From Paraspadella gotoi (lineage: Eukaryota > Chaetognatha), in assembly GCA_051294375.1 (NCBI GenBank), contig CM119267.1, positions 10,477,045-10,541,044 of the forward strand: a stretch of DNA of 64,000 bases, in the 5' to 3' direction. Position numbers and translations under genes: made by a program. Below are positions 1 to 12,989 of this stretch, piece by piece (position 1 is the first letter of the stretch; each line of letters starts with the position of its first letter). The notes beneath the pieces were generated by a model that worked only from the letters and a program-made list of their open reading frames with translations, was not told the origin of the DNA and searched no databases.

Positions 1-156
1 ATTACGACTGGCCTCAAGTCGTCGACTCTGGTTGCCTTGGTAACTGAAAAACTATTCGTTTTAATTTGGAAGGAAAATAAAACTAAAAAACAGTTCGTAT
101 TGCATCTCTTTATCTCCAAAATTGTATCATCGAGACCGCTCTCTCTCTCTCTCTCT

Positions 157-181
157 NNNNNNNNNNNNNNNNNNNNNNNNN
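157..181. other. 25-N assembly gap
   Basis: Run of exactly 25 N interrupting a (CT)n tract. The sequence to its right recurs 2.7 kb downstream. It is one of five 25-N gaps in the window; the others are 8157, 32530, 49311 and 58957. Confidence 0.99.
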
Positions 182-218
182 AAGAGAGATTAACAGGACC
201 AAGAGATACGGGAGGGGG

Positions 219-272
<54 letters not shown>

Positions 273-282
273 AGAGAGAAGA
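219..282. repeat. (GA)n microsatellite
   Basis: Near-perfect GA dinucleotide run, repeated at 2923-2984 in the tandem copy. ORFs reading RERERE or SLSLSL here are translation of the repeat, not genes. Confidence 0.9.
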
Positions 283-2696
283 TGAGGAGAGAGAGAGAGG
301 AGAGGAGAGAGAGAGAGCATGAGTCGGGCCGACTTAGAAAAGAGACGCCGGCGTCAAGAAGGAGGAAAAAAAAAGCGACGCCGGGACGAGAGACGTTGCG
401 GAGTCACGTGACGACGAAAAACGAGAGACGTCGAATCCTTTCGTTCGAAATCTGCGTCGCGGACAAGTGATTCGTATTAGAATGGCGCGTGTGACTGAAT
501 GAAGGGGAAAGAGGGGGGGTAAGAAAGAGGGGGGAAGAGAGGGGGTGGGGTGGAGGTAGTGAAGGGTTCAGAAGGGAAGGGTATCAATGCGGAGAAGGGG
601 TCAATGGAAAGGTTGATTGAACTGCAAATTCTAGTAATATTATAGTGGTTATTTAAACATTACAAGAACATGAAATGTTTTTTAGGCTGATTTAGGCTAC
701 TAGGGGCAGTGGGAGCAGGATAAAGAATTTTCATTTGAATAAGGAAAGTTGTAATTCACGAGTAGAATTGTCAAATCGGTTAATCGAAAAATAATTCGTC
801 AGAACGTGCAAAAGACTGATGCCATTCATGTTATTCAGATTATAAAAGATGGAACGAAAACGAAAAATCTGTTATCGTGTCATTTCATCGAATTCCAGTC
901 CTCTTCCTTTAAACAATCGGAACTAATTTTCACTCAGCGTCGGCAATGCTTGCTCGCGCCTCTCTAATTCAGTTAATGGCCTTCGGGCGTCGAGAATTTG
1001 GCGGTTAATGTCGCCGCTTGCTCACGCAGAATCGCGGCAAATAGGGCGAGCGATCTTCCGCGAGTGCGAATTCGCAATAAGTCGAAGACAGACGAGAGAA
1101 AGGCTAATGCGGGCAAGAAAGCAATAACAGGCCGGGTCAGCGTGATTGTAAACGGGAAGGAAGTTTTTTTTTTTCTTTTAATCTTTTTAATTTTTTTATT
1201 TTTGAACGAAAATAAAAAAAAAGGGAAGAATCATCCCGAAATGAGAATTTTCTTTATTTGTGCGAGTTTTCAGTCATAAATCTTTGTGTATTTTTTATGT
1301 GAAAATGATATTACCCGGCGTATTGAAATTAGTTATTGTGAGGGATCGTTTTGAAAACGAGTTTGGCCAGTTGTTTTTTTTTAACCTAGGAGTGAGGGGT
1401 GGATTGAACCTCAGCCAACTCGTTTCTAGAGAAATATCGTCTCGTAAAGAATTAAGGAGACGTAAAAAGGGAAATCAGTTATGAATGAGGAGGGTTGAAA
1501 GAGGTGTACGTCCTATTTGCGGGAAAGGGAATAGAATAAACTTTAAAAATTTAGATTATATGTCTTGAGTTAGTAGAAAAATATAGAAAATCCGCGGTCG
1601 TAAAAATGTGAAAAAGATTCTTGGACTAAATTCCTCGCTTTGAAAAATATATTCGTTACAGGTAATAAAAATTAAACATAAAATTAACCGAGAAAATAAA
1701 TGAATCTAAAAGTTTTATGAACCAAACTACTAACCGAATATTCTTTCACCAAATCAGCACGCATCATACATCGTCAACACGAGAAGTAGGCCGATGCCGA
1801 GTAAAGTTTGTCCGGTTCAAAAATTCAATTCGATCATCTTTTCAAAAACAGTTTCTTTTTCTTTTTCGTATTTATTTAAAATCGTGACCATTCCGAACGG
1901 AATTCTTCCAAAAAGTTATCCGGACCCGATGAATGAGTAAAAATTAAAAACCATCAGTCTTTCTCACAATCGAAATTATAGTTTTCGTTGTGAATATCCA
2001 ATTAAGCCGACTGGCATTCAAAGTCGTCGATCTGGTTGCCTTGGAAACTGAAAAACTAATTTCGTGTTTAATTTGAAGGAAAAAAAACTAAAAAACAGTT
2101 CGTATTGCATCTGCTTTATCTCCAAAATTGTATTTTCAAATCGAGACGCGCTCTCTCATCTCGTCATCTCTGCGTCTTCTCTGCTCTATCTCGTCAGCTC
2201 TGCTCTCTCCTCTCGTCCGTCTCTCTCAAGTCTCTCTCCTCCCTCAGTCGGCTCTCTCTCTCTTTCTCTCTCTCTCTCTCTATGTTTCCCATCTTCGTTT
2301 TCCCCTTTTTCGATTGTTCGAACTTTATAAGGAGCCAGTAGCGAAGCAAAGCCAACCAACGAGAAGAGGCGTTTGCGAGCGAAACTCAGCCTGCGGGCGA
2401 AAGATTCCGACGGAAGGGAGATGCTCACGAATTCGTTTGCATCGTATTTGTTCGCATGAAATTTGTGCGCGTCAAATGCAGTCTTGCAGTTTCTTGCGCT
2501 TTCGTAACTCTATCAAGGCGAATGTTGAATGTCGACGTTTCCTTGGCAAAGAATCATTTCACATCTGAAGAAAAAATTGGTTCGTCTACTACGAATAAAT
2601 AAAATCGAACAAAAACTGATCTTAAAAAAAAGATTGACTAAATAAGAAAAAAATTAAGTGAAAGAGAAAAATAAAATAGAATAAGAGAGAGAGAGA

Positions 2697-2738
<42 letters not shown>

Positions 2739-2920
2739 CGGAGAGGGAGATCGATTTGTTTTGGCACCGAGATTCCTTTGGTCCTCGTCCAACAAAAGAA
2801 TTCAATCCAGTCGCCGAGTTTCCTTTTTTTCTCTCTCTCTTTTTCTTCCATCATCATCTGGTAAAAGAATTTTTTTCCCCCCAAAGAGAGATTAACAGGA
2901 CCAAGAGATACGGGAGGGGG

Positions 2921-2974
<54 letters not shown>

Positions 2975-5624
2975 AGAGAGAAGATGAGGAGAGAGAGAGA
3001 GGAGAGGAGAGAGAGAGAGCATGAGTCGGGCCGACTTAGAAAAGAGACGCCGGCGTCAAGAAGGAGGAAAAAAAAAGCGACGCCGGGACGAGAGACGTTG
3101 CGGAGTCACGTGACGACGAAAAACGAGAGACGTCGAATCCTTTCGTTCGAAATCTGCGTCGCGGACAAGTGATTCGTATTAGAATGGCGCGTGTGACTGA
3201 ATGAAGGGGAAAGAGGGGGGGTAAGAAAGAGGGGGGAAGAGAGGGGGTGGGGTGGAGGTAGTGAAGGGTTCAGAAGGGAAGGGTATCAATGCGGAGAAGG
3301 GGTCAATGGAAAGGTTGATTGAACTGCAAATTCTAGTAATATTATAGTGGTTATTTAAACATTACAAGAACATGAAATGTTTTTTAGGCTGATTTAGGCT
3401 ACTAGGGGCAGTGGGAGCAGGATAAAGAATTTTCATTTGAATAAGGAAAGTTGTAATTCACGAGTAGAATTGTCAAATCGGTTAATCGAAAAATAATTCG
3501 TCAGAACGTGCAAAAGACTGATGCCATTCATGTTATTCAGATTATAAAAGATGGAACGAAAACGAAAAATCTGTTATCGTGTCATTTCATCGAATTCCAG
3601 TCCTCTTCCTTTAAACAATCGGAACTAATTTTCACTCAGCGTCGGCAATGCTTGCTCGCGCCTCTCTAATTCAGTTAATGGCCTTCGGGCGTCGAGAATT
3701 TGGCGGTTAATGTCGCCGCTTGCTCACGCAGAATCGCGGCAAATAGGGCGAGCGATCTTCCGCGAGTGCGAATTCGCAATAAGTCGAAGACAGACGAGAG
3801 AAAGGCTAATGCGGGCAAGAAAGCAATAACAGGCCGGGTCAGCGTGATTGTAAACGGGAAGGAAGTTTTTTTTTTTCTTTTAATCTTTTTAATTTTTTTA
3901 TTTTTGAACGAAAATAAAAAAAAAGGGAAGAATCATCCCGAAATGAGAATTTTCTTTATTTGTGCGAGTTTTCAGTCATAAATCTTTGTGTATTTTTTAT
4001 GTGAAAATGATATTACCCGGCGTATTGAAATTAGTTATTGTGAGGGATCGTTTTGAAAACGAGTTTGGCCAGTTGTTTTTTTTTAACCTAGGAGTGAGGG
4101 GTGGATTGAACCTCAGCCAACTCGTTTCTAGAGAAATATCGTCTCGTAAAGAATTAAGGAGACGTAAAAAGGGAAATCAGTTATGAATGAGGAGGGTTGA
4201 AAGAGGTGTACGTCCTATTTGCGGGAAAGGGAATAGAATAAACTTTAAAAATTTAGATTATATGTCTTGAGTTAGTAGAAAAATATAGAAAATCCGCGGT
4301 CGTAAAAATGTGAAAAAGATTCTTGGACTAAATTCCTCGCTTTGAAAAATATATTCGTTACAGGTAATAAAAATTAAACATAAAATTAACCGAGAAAATA
4401 AATGAATCTAAAAGTTTTATGAACCAAACTACTAACCGAATATTCTTTCACCAAATCAGCACGCATCATACATCGTCAACACGAGAAGTAGGCCGATGCC
4501 GAGTAAAGTTTGTCCGGTTCAAAAATTCAATTCGATCATCTTTTCAAAAACAGTTTCTTTTTCTTTTTCGTATTTATTTAAAATCGTGACCATTCCGAAC
4601 GGAATTCTTCCAAAAAGTTATCCGGACCCGATGAATGAGTAAAAATTAAAAACCATCAGTCTTTCTCACAATCGAAATTATAGTTTTCGTTGTGAATATC
4701 CAATTAAGCCGACTGGCATTCAAAGTCGTCGATCTGGTTGCCTTGGAAACTGAAAAACTAATTTCGTGTTTAATTTGAAGGAAAAAAAACTAAAAAACAG
4801 TTCGTATTGCATCTGCTTTATCTCCAAAATTGTATTTTCAAATCGAGACGCGCTCTCTCATCTCGTCATCTCTGCGTCTTCTCTGCTCTATCTCGTCAGC
4901 TCTGCTCTCTCCTCTCGTCCGTCTCTCTCAAGTCTCTCTCCTCCCTCAGTCGGCTCTCTCTCTCTTTCTCTCTCTCTCTCTCTATGTTTCCCATCTTCGT
5001 TTTCCCCTTTTTCGATTGTTCGAACTTTATAAGGAGCCAGTAGCGAAGGCCAACCAACGAGAAGAAGAGGCGTTTGCGGAAGCGAACAAACTCAGCCTGC
5101 GGGCGAAAAGATATCCGACGGAAGGGAGAATGCTCACCGAAAATTCGTGTTGCATCGTAATTTGTTCGCATGAAATTGTTGTGCGCGGGTCAAAATGGGC
5201 AGTCTTGCAGTTTCTTCTTGCGCTTTCGTAACTCTAATCAAAGGCGAATGGTTGATGTCGAACGTTTCCTGGCAAAGAATCATTTCACATCTGAGAAAAA
5301 ATTGGTTCGTCTACTAACGCATAAATAGAAATGAACAAAAACTGATGTTATAAAAAAGATTGACATAAATAAGAAAAAAATTAAGTGAAAGTAGAAAAAT
5401 AAAATACGAATAAGGAAGAGAGAAGAGAAGAAGACAGAGAGAAGAAGAGAGACAGAGAGAGAGAGAGAGAGAGGGAAGATCGATTTGTTTTGGGCACCGA
5501 GAATTCCTTTGGTCCTTGCGTCGCAACAAGAAAGATGTCAATCCAGTCGCGCGAGTTTCCTTTTTTTTCTCTGCTCATCTTTTCTTCCATCTCATGCTAT
5601 CAAACGGAGAAATTTATTTTCGGC

Positions 5625-8600
5625 CCAATAAAAAAAAAAAGATTTCTGCCTTTGTAACACATTTTTGTCTTGGTTTCCAATCGACCCTAGTTTTTTTTTT
5701 TTTCCGCTCCTGTCCTTTTCACTGGGGCCGCAATTTTGGAATCCCATATTAAAATGTCCTCTCTCTCTCCTCCTCTCTCTCTTCTCTCTCGTCTCTCTCT
5801 CTCTCTACAGTTTCGCCTCAGAAATGTTTTGTTCGTCTTCCTTTTTTTCCCATTCCTTTATTTTCTCTCTTTGTTTCCCTTATTCTTTTTCCCGCAGGCG
5901 CTTCATCTTTCTTCTTTTCATTCTTATCCTGCTTTGTTTTTTGTAAAAAGGATCGAGGGAATGAATCATTAATTTGAAAGATTAAATGAGATTAAGGGAC
6001 CCTACTTAATAAGATAGAGACTGATTAAAATCGAGTAGAAACCAAGCCAAAAAAAAAAGTAACTCCTTATCTGCTCTTCAACCTTAAAGCTCTTTGGTAT
6101 TTTTTTTCTGACGATATTTACTAAATGTGTATATTGTATAATTAGTAACAATAACGCAATTTTTACCGAAACGTAAAAGTTTCACTTTTCAAAACCACAA
6201 CGATATGATTGTTTGATTAGAGACTAAGCAAAATTGTTTTGTTCATACATAAATTTACTTCCATGAAACCAGTTTTAGAAACATTGAAAAACATTTGAAT
6301 CTGACCGAATGGAAAAATTTTTGGCGGCCGAATTAAATTACTGCGAGTTCTGATTGGTCGGAAAATAGACTCGACGCCTTTGGTATTCTCATTGGTTGGT
6401 GGTTGACAACGTCAGGGGTTTAAACTCCCAAGAGTTGAAGCAAGCAAGAAAGAAGTTTTTTTTGACCGCGCGATTGTGAGTGGTGCGGTGTGAAATAGAG
6501 AAGAAGAGAGGAAGAGAGAGAAGAGAGAGAGAGAGAGAGAAGAGAGAGAACAGAGAGAAGAAGAGAGAAGAGAGAGAGGAAGAGAGAGAAAATCTTTTGA
6601 AACTCTACTCGAGAGATTTTGAATCCGCGGTGTGATGAGGGTCAGAGCTCGTGCTGTGAAAGAAGTCTAGGAAGGGTGTGAGAAGACGCAAAGAGAGAGA
6701 CAGAGAGAGAGAGAGAGAGATGAAAAAGGGGAGAGAGAGAGAGAGAGATATCCACCCCCTTCCCGACCGCCCGCCTTTTCCTGCATTGGCGCCAACCACC
6801 CGGGCCATTCGAATCACGTAGCCGCAACGAGTTGTGTTCACATTCCACTTTATTCACTTTTCCCCGCTCCGCCGTCTTCCTCGACCTTCCCGCCGCAATT
6901 TGCCATGCCTCCGCGCCGTCCGCCGGCCGTCCGGGCCGCCTCCGCCGCCTCTCAGCGCGCTTCACAACTCAAAACCGCATCCATTCGCGAAATGTAATAC
7001 TTTCTTGTTTTGGTTTGAATGTTTCCGCCTGGCGAAAAAACAAAAGGCTCGTTGTTGTAACCCCCGAATAAGAAGATAGGGGTGAAAGCGGCGGGAAACT
7101 AGAGAGACAGAGAGAGGAGAGAGAGAGAGAGGAGAGAAGAGAGCGAGAAAGAGACGAGAGAGAGAGAGAGAGAGAGAGGGAGGAGAGAGAGAGAGATGAG
7201 CAGCAAGGATTTCATTAGCTGCTAGCAATTAGTTTTTCGATTTAACCATAAGACGAGAGCAAAAAAGTCTAACTCAACAGAAAGACATAAGAATTCGATG
7301 GATTTCCTTCGCAACAGATAGATGATGGTCATTGCGTTTGGTGAAATTGGCCGAGGTCGGTTTAGGGTCGGCGTGACTGCGTCAGACGTCTTCTGGCTGT
7401 CGGGCGATCCAACTCGTAGTGCCCATAGGTGTGCCAAATGCGTCTCATCCGGAAGTCCTATTGCGTCTCTCATCATTTTCTCATCTGGCATCTGCCCGAC
7501 GATCCCGGCGAGCACCCCTAGAGTCCCTCTTCGGGACGTGCCCGCTCATAGACGTATTTTTGAAGCCCATCTCGCGTTGCAAATTGTATCCGCAGGTTTC
7601 CCTCTTCCGTAACTCTTGAATATGTCTCATCGAAACCCCATCTAGAGCTTTTTTGCTTCATGTCGCACCTATCATAACACAGTCTCGCTATTACGCCCTC
7701 TGCTCCGGTGTTCGACTCACGTCGTCCCGCTGGCTTGCGCTTGCGTTCTAATCAATGATTCCTTCGCGGTCCCCTTTCTTTCCTCCCTGCCATTGCTGTC
7801 CCTCGTGCTCTCTCTCGCAGGTCAGGTCTCTCCTCTGTCCGATCCCGTGTCCCACCGCTTCCTCTAGTGAGTATTCTCCGCTCTACTGTCCCCACAGAGT
7901 CTAATGTCCCGTCCCCACTTCTGCCCCCCTTTCCAACTCCTACACCACCGCTACCCGCGCTCGCAACGCGTCTCGACACCCGCTGTTGGTCTCCTCGGAT
8001 TTTTCACGCAAGGACTCGTTGCGGTATTTGACGCTAGTTTTGTTTCTTTGTGTTTGTTTGTTCCTATTTTTTTTTTTTTCTCTCTCTCGTCCTTCTTTTC
8101 CGTCGACGCCGCAAAATATCATCGTCACGCAGATTTGTTTGGCTTCTCAGGACCGGNNNNNNNNNNNNNNNNNNNNNNNNNGCCCCAATAAAAAAAAAAA
8201 AGATATTCTCCTTTTAACACATTTTTGTCTGTTTCGCATCGACCTAGTTTTTTTTTTTTTTCGCGCTCACTCCTTGTTCACTGGGGCCGCAATTTGGAAT
8301 CCCATATAAAATGTCCTCTCTCTCTCTCTGGCTCTCTCTCTTCTCTCTCTCTCTCGTCTCTCTCTCAGTTTCGCCTCAGAAATTTTTTGTTTCTGCTTCC
8401 TTTTTTTCCGCATTCCTTTATTTTCTCTCTTTGTTTCCGTTTTCTTTTTCGCCGCAGCAGCGTTCATTTTCTTCTTTTTCATTCTTCTTACATGTTTTTT
8501 TTGTAAAAAGGATCGAGGGAATGAATCATTAAATTTGAAAGAAGTTAATGAGATTAAGGGACCCTACTTATAAGATAGAGACTGATTAAAATCGAGAGAA

Positions 8601-9072
8601 ACCAAGCCAAAAAAAAAGTAACTCCTTATCTGCTCTTCACTATAAAGCTCTTTGGTATTTTTTCTGATCGATATTACTAAATTGTATGATTGTATAATTA
8701 GATACAATAACGCAATTTATTACCGAAACGTAAAAAGTTTCACTTTTCAAAACGCACAACGATATGTGATTGGTTTGATTGAGACTAAAGCAAAATGTTT
8801 TTGTCATACATAAATTTTACTTCCATGAAACCAAGTTTAGAAAACTTGAAAAACATTTGAATCTGACCGAATGGAAAAATTTTTGGCGGCCGAATTAATT
8901 ACGCGAGTTCTGACTTGGTCGGAAAATAGACTCGACCTTGGTATTTCATTGGTTGGTGGTTTGACACGTCAGGGGGTTTAAAACTCGCCAAGAGAGTTGA
9001 ATGCAAGAAAGAAAGTATTTTTTTAACCGCGCGATTGTGAGTGGTGCGTGTGAAATAGAGAAGAAGAGAGGA

Positions 9073-9112
<40 letters not shown>

Positions 9113-10717
9113 AGAGAAGAGAGAGAGAGAGGAACGAGAGAGAGAAATCTTTTTTGAAACTCTACCTCGAGACGAATTTTGAATCCGCGTGGTGATGAGG
9201 GTCAGGCTCGTGCTGGTGAAAGAAGTCTAGGAAAGGGTTGTGAGAAAGCCAAAAGAGCAGAGAGAGAGAGAGAGAGATGAATGAGAGAGAGAGAGAAAAA
9301 GGAAGAGATATCCCCACCTTCCCGACCCCCGCCTTTTCCTCGCATGGCCAACCACCCGGGCATTCGAATCCACGTAGCGCCGCACGATTTGTTCCTACTT
9401 CCACTTTATTCACTTTTCCCCGCTGCCGCGTCTTCCTCGACCTCCCTGCGCATCTTGCCGCAGTCCGTCGCGCCGTCCGCCCGGCCGTCCGCGCGCCTCC
9501 GCCGCGCTCAGCGCCGCTTCATCAACTCTAGAAACGCGCACCATTCGCGAAATGTAAACTTACTTCTTGTTTTGGTTTAATTTCCACCTGCGCGAAAAAA
9601 AAAAGGCTCGTTGTTGTAACCCCCTGAAAAGAAATAGGGGTGAAAGCGGACGGAGAGACAATAGAGAGAGAGAGAGAGAGAGAGAGTAGAGAGAGAGGAG
9701 AAGAGACGAGAGAGAGAGAGAGAGAGAGATGAGGAGGGGAGAGAGGAGAGTCAGAGCAGAAGGATTTATATTTGCTGCTAGCAATTAGTTTTCGATTTAA
9801 CCATAAGACGAGAGCAAAAAAGTACAACTCAACAAGAAAGTAAGAATTCGATGGATTTCCTTTCGCAATCAGATAGATGATGGTCATTGGCGTTTGGATG
9901 AAATTGGGCCGAGGTCGGTTAGGGTCGGCGTGACTGCGTCCAGACGTCTTCTGGGCTGTCGGGCGTGTCCAACTCAGTCGCCATAGGTGGTGCCAATGCG
10001 TCTCATCCTCGAAGTCCATATTGCGTTCTCATCATATTGTCTCTCTGGCATCTGCCCGAACGATCCCGCGAGGCACCCTAAGAGTCCGCTCTTCGCAGCC
10101 CGCATAACGTCTTGGCCCCTCCATGACAAGTATCCGGTTCCTTGTAACCTATAGTCTGCGTCAACATTATGCAGGCTTTTTTGCTTCCGTAGCTACTGAA
10201 TACTCATCTCGCTATTACCCCATCTAGATTTGCTTCGTGTCGCCCTACTTAACAGTCACATACGCCCCTGCTCTTGTCGCTCGTCGCTGGCGCGTTTCTA
10301 ATTGCAATGATTCCTTCGCGTCCGCTTTTCTTTCCTCCTGTGCCATTGGGTCCCTTCGTGCTCTCTCTTCGCAGGTCAGTCCTCCCTTGTCCGATCTCCG
10401 TGTCCCCCAGCTTCCTCTAGTGTATGCTCTCCGCGTCTACTGTCCGCCACAGAGTGCTAATGTCCCGAGGTCCCCACTTCTGCCCCCTTTCCACTCCTAC
10501 CACCGCACCCGCGCCTCCACGGCGGTCTCACACCCGCTTTGGTCTCCTCGGATTTTTTCATCGCAAGGAGCATCGTTCGTATTTGACGCTGTTTTGTTTC
10601 TTTGTTTGTTTGTTCCTATTTTTTTTTCTTCTTCTCTCTCTCCGTCTTCCTTTTCGTCTGATCGGACCGAAAATATCATCGTCACTGCAGATTTTGTTTG
10701 GCTTCTCAGGACCTGCC
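5625..10717. repeat. 2.55-kb direct duplication flanking a 25-N gap
   Basis: 5625-8156 and 8182-10717 are two copies of the same sequence. They start with a CCCAATAAAAAAAAAAA block and end with TTGGCTTCTCAGGACC. The copies agree in order throughout but differ by frequent single-base indels, often in homopolymers, so no reading frame persists in both. Each contains GA tracts, a promoter-like stretch with ATTGG motifs (6340-6400 and its copy) and a GC-richer patch (7210-7620 and 9790-10130) that might hide an exon. Otherwise I see no gene. Confidence 0.85.
8157..8181. other. 25-N assembly gap
   Basis: Exactly 25 N. It separates the two indel-noisy direct copies described at 5625-10717. Confidence 0.99.
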
Positions 10718-11260
10718 AAACAGAGAATAATCGAACGAAAACGGGAGAAGCAGAGGGGGGAAAAAGAAAAAGAATGAAGTAAAGAAGAAGGTTCTTCCAA
10801 ATAGCTATTACTGTATAAAACACCAAACAGAGAATATCGAACGAAACGGAGAAACAAAGGGGAAAAAAAGAAAAAAAAAAGAAAAAGAATGAGAAAGAAA
10901 GAAAAGATTCTTCGCTAAATATAAACTTCATAAAAGATTTTGACATGGCGCAAAAGCTAATGACTCTAACACAACGCGAAATTTATTCAAGTTTCAAGTG
11001 AAATGATGAACTAAAAATAGAACATAAATTGGAAAAAATTGAAAGAAGGATTTTTTTTCTCTTCCCCGAAGTTTTGAGAATTAACTTGAAATTTTGATTT
11101 CGAATTGAAGAAACAATTGTCTTTCGTTGATTTCCCTTCGGAAAGGCAGAGTGGGATTGAGAGAGAGAGAGAGATAGAGAGAGAGTGAGAGATAGAGAGA
11201 GAGAAGAGAGAGAGAGAGAGAAGCAGTATTTAAAGGAATAGAAGGACGTACATCTTGGCA
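10717..11260. other. Gene-free low-complexity stretch with a local duplication
   Basis: An ACAGAGAATA..CGAACGAAA..GGGGAAAAA block at 10725-10790 recurs at 10825-10885. It is followed by AT-rich sequence and a (GA)n tract at about 11158-11222. The ORFs here are short and compositionally biased, and I recognise no gene. Confidence 0.5.
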
Positions 11261-11264
11261 TAGC

Positions 11265-12980
11265 TCCACGACGATCGATGTCTTTAGAACAACAGAAATC
11301 TGAATCTTCAATAATTACCATCTTTCTTGATCTCATTAGTTAGTATGAGCTTTACTTCAGTTTAAAAAACGGTAGTCTCAGTTTATCTCCTTCTTATCAC
11401 TTAGAGAACTTCGCCAGGTAAATTTCTATGAGTTTAAAATACGGTAAGACATGATTTCTTCAATGATGGGGTTTGTTATTTAATCCATTAACTTTGCGTA
11501 AGTTTTAGATATAGTATGTTCGAATTTTATGGTAGATGCATTTTTAAAAGATCGAATTCCTCATAGAATCTTCAACGTTCTTTTACTTATATAAAGTTTT
11601 TAGGTTTTAGACGCCACATTATCTGATACATAATTTTTTTTTCTTAATACGCTTTCCGCGGATTCGTTTTCTTCACTTCTTTTCTTCTCTTTCTTTATAT
11701 TTTCGCTCTCCCTCTTTTCTCCCCGTACTTCTCACTCTGTCACTTGCCAGTTTTTTGCCCCTAACCTTTTTCTGGCACTTCAATGCATTTGCTCACATTT
11801 TTTTCTTCCTTCTCATCTTTCCCTTTCTTTTCCCCCTCCTTTTTCTTTCCAAATTTTACCCCTCATTTCCTACTTTATTTGTCTCAATATTTTTTCTCTC
11901 CCCATTTGCCTTCTTTTTTTGCCCTTTGCGCCCTGTCTTTTATTCTCCTCCTTTCTCTTTTCTCCCTTGGTTTTCCATTTCGCGGTCTTCCTCTCACCAA
12001 CGTTTACATGTGAGCCCAAATCAAAGAAAATATTTTAAAATGCATTATAAGAAAAGAAACTCAACGGTAGCGGCGTGATTTTTCTTTCAATTTTGGTTGT
12101 CCTAGCAAATTTAGTAAATCGACAGTATTTGCGGAAAAATTTTCCGCAAAATCTGTCGATTTTGAGAAAAAACAAGTCCTGATGCTTTCGCCAGTGGATT
12201 AAAAGGAAGCGGTTTTTTTTTATTATCAAGGTCAGTATGTACCCTCATTCTTTTAAAAAGCTAATAAATGAGTTGAAAATATTCCTCTTTATCAAAATAA
12301 ATGCAAGTCAGCAAAGTCACAAAATTAAAAGACGTCTTTAAAAAAATTATTTTGTGGCTAAATAGTCCAGAAAAGTTTTTTTGAATAATTTTATAGGTGT
12401 TAAAAGCTTATTCATAGGCTATATTTTCTGTTAATTTGCAACCCCATTTTGATTTTTTTTGTTTAAACATTATGATAAAGGAGCTGAAACTCCACATTTT
12501 GAGCTTGTTAACTTTAAATTAATTCATAGGCAAACTATAATGATTAAGCTAATAAATTTCCCAGAAGGTAAAGAAGATAAGAAAGAACCGGATTTCCACA
12601 GTAAAAAATTTTTCTCAAACTTTCCTTGGCATTCAAATGCAGAAAGTCTAATGTAAAATGGACAAAAATGACATAATTTTTTTTGGCTAAAAAGTGCTAA
12701 ATGGTACATTTAATCATTAAAAACGGGTGGAGATGGTTTTTAACCAATCCTTCTTTCAGCATTAATTTGTGTTGTGGGTCGCAAGTAACTCAACATTGTT
12801 AAGTAACAACTGAACAATAGTGGAAAGAGTCGTTTTCTTCGCTTAATAGCAACGTTTGTACGCGAACCATATTTGATTCGTATGAACGACTCCTTTCCGC
12901 CCACGCCGCGACTTGCTTCTATTTTAGAGCTCAAATGAGAGAAAGTGAAGTGCGATATGTGCCGAATTATTGGAATCACC
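11265..12980 (+). repeat. Dispersed repeat, copy 1 (inverted partner at 44.9-46.6 kb)
   Basis: About 1.3-1.7 kb of this segment is found reverse-complemented at about 44,940-46,570, with substitutions and indels spread along it. Shared landmarks in order are: AGAAAGATGGTAATT near one end; the CTTCTTATCACTTAGA block; a CT-rich run (11,690-12,000); a roughly 40-bp near-perfect palindrome (12,119-12,158) built on TTTGCGGAAAA/TTTTCCGCAAA; GGTGGAGATGGTTTT at 12,726; and ACAACTGAACAATAGTGG at 12,806. Neither copy contains a convincing ORF. It behaves like a non-autonomous or decayed transposable element. I could not fix exact termini or target-site duplications. Confidence 0.7.
12119..12158. repeat. 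40-bp palindrome inside the dispersed repeat
   Basis: CGACAG and CTGTCG flank a near-perfect palindrome centred on GGAAAAATTTTCC. The same structure, with one or two changes, is present in the inverted copy at about 45,698-45,740. Conservation of the hairpin while flanking sequence has diverged suggests it belongs to the element. Confidence 0.75.
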
Positions 12981-12989
12981 TCTTTTGCA

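Larger units (their letters stand above)
1..5590. repeat. 2.7-kb tandem duplication (about two full units plus partial ends)
   Basis: Positions 182-2346 recur at 2884-5048 with an offset of exactly 2702 bases, and I saw no difference in the stretches I compared. Positions 1-156 match 2003-2157 and 4705-4859 with scattered indels. From about 2347 (copy 5049-5590) the similarity continues but with many one-base insertions and deletions. No gene is visible: the ORFs are translated GA/CT tracts or short random frames. A GTCACGTGAC E-box occurs at 403-412 and again at 3105-3114. Perfect identity next to noisy similarity and a 25-N gap suggests an assembly duplication more than an old tandem repeat. 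Confidence 0.85.

Noticed and set aside
37-3172. ORFs rich in RERERE, SLSLSL or FLSFFLS across the window
   Set aside because: They are translations of GA, CT or TTTC microsatellites, appear in several frames at once, and have no flanking splice or start context.
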